From JACKII01 sp041687435 (GTDB taxonomy: Bacteria; Pseudomonadota; Alphaproteobacteria; Bin95): a stretch of 64,000 nucleotides of DNA. Positions 61,379 to 64,000 of the stretch are shown here, one piece after another. The notes beneath the pieces were generated by a model, which worked only from the letters and a program-made list of their open reading frames with translations, was not told where the DNA came from and made no database searches. Made by a program: the position numbers and the translations under genes. The DNA lies in assembly GCA_041687435.1 (NCBI GenBank), contig JAWLBX010000011.1, positions 58,593-122,592 of the forward strand. The letters run 5' to 3'. Numbering within the stretch: the first letter of the stretch is position 1; the number at the start of each line of letters is the position of its first letter.

Positions 61379-61856
61379 TCGAAATGCTCTGAGGGGGCGA
61401 TGAATGGCTATCGGTAGACTGACGGGCCGGCAGGGTACAGGTTTGGGGAAAAGCCGGGCAATGCTGTTGACAACATAGGGTGGTTTTCCTCAACCGCAAT
61501 TTCGATCCCCGTGACGCGGATTCCAAACATGAACCATCCCCATGGGGAAAACTGGTGGGTAACCCCGCGGTAAATCGATTCGTCCCAGATTATCCCCATA
61601 TTCCCAGCCATATGCACCCTGACCGGTAACGCCTTTCAGAGGCGATTTGGCCGGTTTATCCACGCTATTCACTGAATTATACACAACCCCATGCTGCCAT
61701 TCCGCCGTGTCTGCGCGATGCGGGAATCATGGGGATTCACAGGATTCACTGGCCAACAACAACAACAACCTTTTTAGACTCTCTTTCTGTTGTAGCTGGT
61801 TCCTGGCACCCTTATCAGCTCAATTCGAGCTCAAACCATGGAGATACCCGGACATC
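61379..61856. other. oriC: chromosomal replication origin (oriC), predicted
   Basis: This 478-base gap between ppsR (minus) and hemE (plus) lies where the alphaproteobacterial oriC is known to sit. DnaA-box-like sites are TTATACACA (61677-61685, fits TTATNCACA), TTATCCACG (61656-61664) and TTATCCCCA (61590-61598, 8/9), with weaker 7/9 copies at 61444, 61484, 61543 and 61554. Six GANTC sites lie at 61519, 61577, 61724, 61734, 61743 and 61777. An A+T-rich stretch with (CAA)5 and T-runs (61754-61795) is a plausible unwinding element. Genes on both sides point away. No TTAA-N7-TTAA (CtrA) site is present. Confidence 0.87.
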
Positions 61857-62888
61857 GTGGCCAAACCCCTTCTGGATTGCCTGCTGGGCCAAGGCTCGCC
61901 CGATCGCCCCTCACCCATCTGGCTTATGCGCCAAGCCGGCCGTTATCTGCCGGAGTACCGGGCCCTGCGCGCAGAAGCGAAAGGCTTCGTCGATTTTTGC
62001 TTTTCGCCCGACTTGGCGGCGGAGGCGACATTGCAACCAATCCGGCGGTTCGGCATGGATGGCGCCATTCTGTTTGCCGATATCCTGCTTCTGCCGCACG
62101 CATTGGGCCGCGAGGTTCGTTTTATCGAAGGCAAGGGTCCCGTATTCGAACCGCTGCCAGCCCCCGATGCGCTGGCGATCCGGGATGGTTGGCAGGCGGT
62201 GACGGCACCGGTTGCGGAAACGGTGCGGCGGGTGCGGGCAGCACTGCCGCCGGAAACGACGCTCATCGGTTTTGCCGGAGCGCCCTGGACGGTCCTCACC
62301 TACCTGATCGAAGGTGGGGGCAGCCGCGATCACATGAAAAGCCGCCAATGGGCGTATGGCGATCCACCCGGGTTCCAGCACATGATCGACGTGCTGGTGG
62401 AAACGACCGTGGAGTATGTCGCCGCCCAGATCGAGGCCGGGGCCGATGCTTACCAGCTGTTCGATAGCTGGGCCGGCGCGCTGACCGCCGACGGCATGGA
62501 GCGTTGGAGTCTGGCTCCTTGCGCCGCGATTGCTGCGGAATTGCAAGAACGCTACCCAAATGTTCCCTGCATCATGTTTCCGCGTGCTGCCGGTCCGCTG
62601 CTGACACGGTTTGCCACCAATGGCGCCTTTGCCGGCATTGGCATCGACAGCGCTATTGCGCCAAGCTGGGCCGCGGCGGCGTTGCAGCCGCATGCGGTGG
62701 TGCAAGGCAATCTTGACCCTGCCATCCTGATTGCCGGTGGCGAGCCCATGCGGGCGGCGGTTCGCGATATTCAGGCCAACCTTGGCGGCAATGGCCGGCA
62801 TATCTTCAATCTGGGCCATGGCATCACGCCGCAGACGCCACCGGATCACGTTGCGGAACTGGTTGCCCTGGTGCGGGGCGAGGCTTGA
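61857..62888 (+). CDS. hemE: uroporphyrinogen decarboxylase
   Basis: A 343-residue haem-pathway enzyme that decarboxylates uroporphyrinogen III to coproporphyrinogen III. The signature IWLMRQAGRYLPEYR is near the start, and FADIL, PWTVLTYLIEGGGSR and NLGHGI follow. The frame is open into oriC from 61647. The GTG at 61857 gives the standard N-terminus (KPLLDCLLG), with a weak GGAG upstream. Its promoter must lie in oriC. Confidence 0.95.
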   Translation: MAKPLLDCLLGQGSPDRPSPIWLMRQAGRYLPEYRALRAEAKGFVDFCFSPDLAAEATLQPIRRFGMDGAILFADILLLPHALGREVRFIEGKGPVFEPLPAPDALAIRDGWQAVTAPVAETVRRVRAALPPETTLIGFAGAPWTVLTYLIEGGGSRDHMKSRQWAYGDPPGFQHMIDVLVETTVEYVAAQIEAGADAYQLFDSWAGALTADGMERWSLAPCAAIAAELQERYPNVPCIMFPRAAGPLLTRFATNGAFAGIGIDSAIAPSWAAAALQPHAVVQGNLDPAILIAGGEPMRAAVRDIQANLGGNGRHIFNLGHGITPQTPPDHVAELVALVRGEA

Positions 62889-62891
62889 GGC

Positions 62892-63338
62892 ATGGATTTC
62901 CTGGCGGATTGGTATGCCTGGACCAAGACGGTGCACATCCTGGCAGTTATATCCTGGATGGCCGGGCTGCTCTACTTGCCGCGCCTGTTCGTCTATCACT
63001 GCGATGCGGCAGTCGGTGCGGCCGATAGCGAGCGGTTCAAGGTGATGGAGCGCCGGTTGTTGCGGGCGATCATGAATCCGGCCATGGTCGTGGCGTATGT
63101 GTTCGGCATTTTGCTGCTGCTGACGCCGGGTATTGTCGATTGGACGGCGGGCTGGATTTACGTGAAGTTGGTGGCGGTCGGATTGTTGACCGTGATGCAC
63201 CACATCTACGCGGTCTGGTATCAACGGTTCCGGGACGACGGGCCGCGGCGCAGCACCCGCGTGTACCGCATCGCCAACGAAATGCCGGCGCTGCTGATGG
63301 TCGTGATCGTCATCATGGTCGTGGTGCGGCCGTTTTGA
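62892..63338 (+). CDS. hemJ: protoporphyrinogen oxidase HemJ
   Basis: A 148-residue inner-membrane protein with about four hydrophobic helices. KTVHILAVISWMAGLLYLPRLFVYH near the start contains the conserved histidines, and NEMPALLMVVIVIMVVVRPF ends it. HemJ oxidises protoporphyrinogen IX, so it follows HemE in the same pathway. It starts three bases after the hemE stop and is surely cotranscribed. Confidence 0.94.
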   Translation: MDFLADWYAWTKTVHILAVISWMAGLLYLPRLFVYHCDAAVGAADSERFKVMERRLLRAIMNPAMVVAYVFGILLLLTPGIVDWTAGWIYVKLVAVGLLTVMHHIYAVWYQRFRDDGPRRSTRVYRIANEMPALLMVVIVIMVVVRPF

Positions 63339-63390
63339 AGCTTGAGTTAGTGACCGGACGGCGTTTTGCCTGACCAATGCAGAATAGTAT

Positions 63391-63419
63391 TTGACGTTGG
63401 CGCTATCAGCGCCTACATG
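63391..63419 (+). promoter_or_regulatory. possible rho promoter
   Basis: TTGACG (63391-63396) is followed after 17 bases by TACATG (63414-63419). The -35 is good (5/6) and the -10 weak (3/6). A short inverted repeat (GGCGC...GCGCC) lies in the spacer. The 248-base gap before rho would give a long leader, which fits the known autoregulation of rho. Confidence 0.3.
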
Positions 63420-63586
63420 CACCTTGTAGTGTCCGCTAATGGCAGCAAGCCAACGCATAGCGTTTTCCCCGGGCCTGCTCTCTCCTTGATCCCGGCCGGC
63501 AACAGATATTTCCAACGTGCCGCCGGACTTACCCAGACCGCCACAATCGAGAAGTCGTAGCCGTGCTGCAGCCCCTGACGCAGACG

Positions 63587-64000
63587 ATGAATCTCCAGGA
63601 ATTGAAGCGCAAGACCCCGGCTGAATTGCTGGAGCTTGCCGAAGAATTGGAGATCGAGAACGCGAGCACCCTGCGCAAGCAGGACATCATGTTCTCTGTC
63701 CTGAAACAGCTTGCCGAGCGTGATGTGACCATCACGGGTGACGGTGTGCTGGAAGTGTTGTCGGATGGGTTCGGGTTCCTCCGCTCGCCGGATTCGAATT
63801 ACCTGCCAGGACCGGACGATATTTATCTCTCACCCAGCCAGGTGCGCCGGTTCGGCTTGCGTACCGGCGACACGGTGGAGGGTGAGATCCGGGCGCCGAA
63901 GCAGGGTGAGCGTTATTTTGCCCTGGTGAAGTTGAGCACCATCAATTTCGAACCGCCGGACCGTGTGCGCCACCGCATCAACTTCGACAACCTGACACCG
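63587..64000 (+). CDS. rho: transcription termination factor Rho (N-terminal part)
   Basis: The first 138 residues of Rho, cut by the window end. The Rho_N helix bundle (NLQELKRKTPAELLELAEELEI, then ENASTLRKQD) and the start of the cold-shock-type RNA-binding domain (SDGFGFLRSPDSNYLPGPDDIYLSPSQVRRFGL) are unmistakable. The helicase part lies outside. ATG at 63587; an in-frame GTG 24 bases upstream is possible. hemE-hemJ-rho is the classic right flank of oriC. Confidence 0.96.
   Translation, partial: MNLQELKRKTPAELLELAEELEIENASTLRKQDIMFSVLKQLAERDVTITGDGVLEVLSDGFGFLRSPDSNYLPGPDDIYLSPSQVRRFGLRTGDTVEGEIRAPKQGERYFALVKLSTINFEPPDRVRHRINFDNLTP

Noticed and set aside
61754..61768. CAA repeat as a CRISPR-like or mobile-element repeat
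   Set aside because: A simple 15-base triplet run without spacers or flanking duplications.
61379..61856. CtrA-binding sites in oriC as in Caulobacter
   Set aside because: There is no TTAA at all in the region, so the classical TTAA-N7-TTAA site is absent.
61911..63515. Open frame of 534 codons on minus, antisense to hemE and hemJ
   Set aside because: Shadow frame; hemE and hemJ are certain.
1..64000. tRNA/rRNA genes, insertion sequences, prophage and CRISPR arrays
   Set aside because: No cloverleaf-like intergenic segment, transposase, integrase, terminal inverted repeats or regularly spaced repeats were seen; gaps are short apart from those described.

Overview
The window is GC-rich, gene-dense DNA from an alphaproteobacterium, and the gene order suggests the Rhodospirillales or a close relative (inference). 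The main evidence is the block secB / dnaQ-coaE-aroE-maf-ppsR followed by hemE-hemJ-rho. This is the classic neighbourhood of the chromosome origin in alphaproteobacteria such as Caulobacter. The 478-base gap between ppsR and hemE (61379-61856) has the properties of oriC: DnaA-box-like sites, an A+T-richer core, six GANTC (CcrM-type) sites, and genes pointing away from it on both sides. A perfect ParB site (parS) lies inside ptrB, about 20 kb to the left.

Layout from left to right. At 1-6.8 kb are the tail of a coiled-coil protein, an enoyl-CoA hydratase, an alpha/beta hydrolase, a DUF924 protein, a complete glycine-betaine-type ABC importer (proX-proW-proV, minus strand) and a pterin-carbinolamine dehydratase. 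At 6.9-13.5 kb are a small zincin, a large secreted WD40/caspase-like protein preceded by a CtrA-type box, and a minus-strand trio (LysM protein, DUF1223 protein, ArnT-like glycosyltransferase). At 13.6-16.5 kb are a LOG-family protein, icd and a cyclase-family hydrolase. At 16.5-21 kb is a compact histidine operon with three passenger genes (hisB, DUF2628, hisH, GNAT, hisA, hisF, hisE, HIT). At 21-23.5 kb are another enoyl-CoA hydratase and a lipoprotein zincin with an overlapping partner.

At 23.5-29.2 kb is a minus-strand catabolic operon (DMT exporter, alpha/beta hydrolase, aspartate dehydrogenase-like, cupin, NUDIX, hydantoinase A without B). At 29.3-31.6 kb are a HugZ-type protein, an AcuI/YhdH reductase and a ribbon-helix-helix regulator, followed by about 0.66 kb of A+T-richer DNA without a convincing gene. 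At 32.2-39.8 kb is an envelope/translation operon (ribF, ileS, lspA, DUF3035 lipoprotein, two M16 peptidases). At 40-51.5 kb are metabolic genes: oligopeptidase B, an MBL-fold hydrolase, an SDR, a GlcD-like flavoprotein, an HpcH aldolase with a 2-hydroxyacid dehydrogenase, an MFS transporter and a lone molybdopterin hydroxylase subunit. From 51.5 kb to the end the window holds the origin-proximal housekeeping set: an RsmB-type methyltransferase, Smr, GST, mltA, a Tim44-domain protein, fxsA, secB, dnaQ, coaE, aroE, maf, ppsR, oriC, hemE, hemJ and the start of rho.

I count 66 protein genes, 45 on the minus strand. Left of oriC the minus strand is the expected leading strand, and all three genes to its right are on plus. 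I saw no tRNA, rRNA, CRISPR array, insertion sequence or prophage. Starts were chosen from Shine-Dalgarno spacing, overlaps with neighbours and family alignment from memory. No database search was possible.
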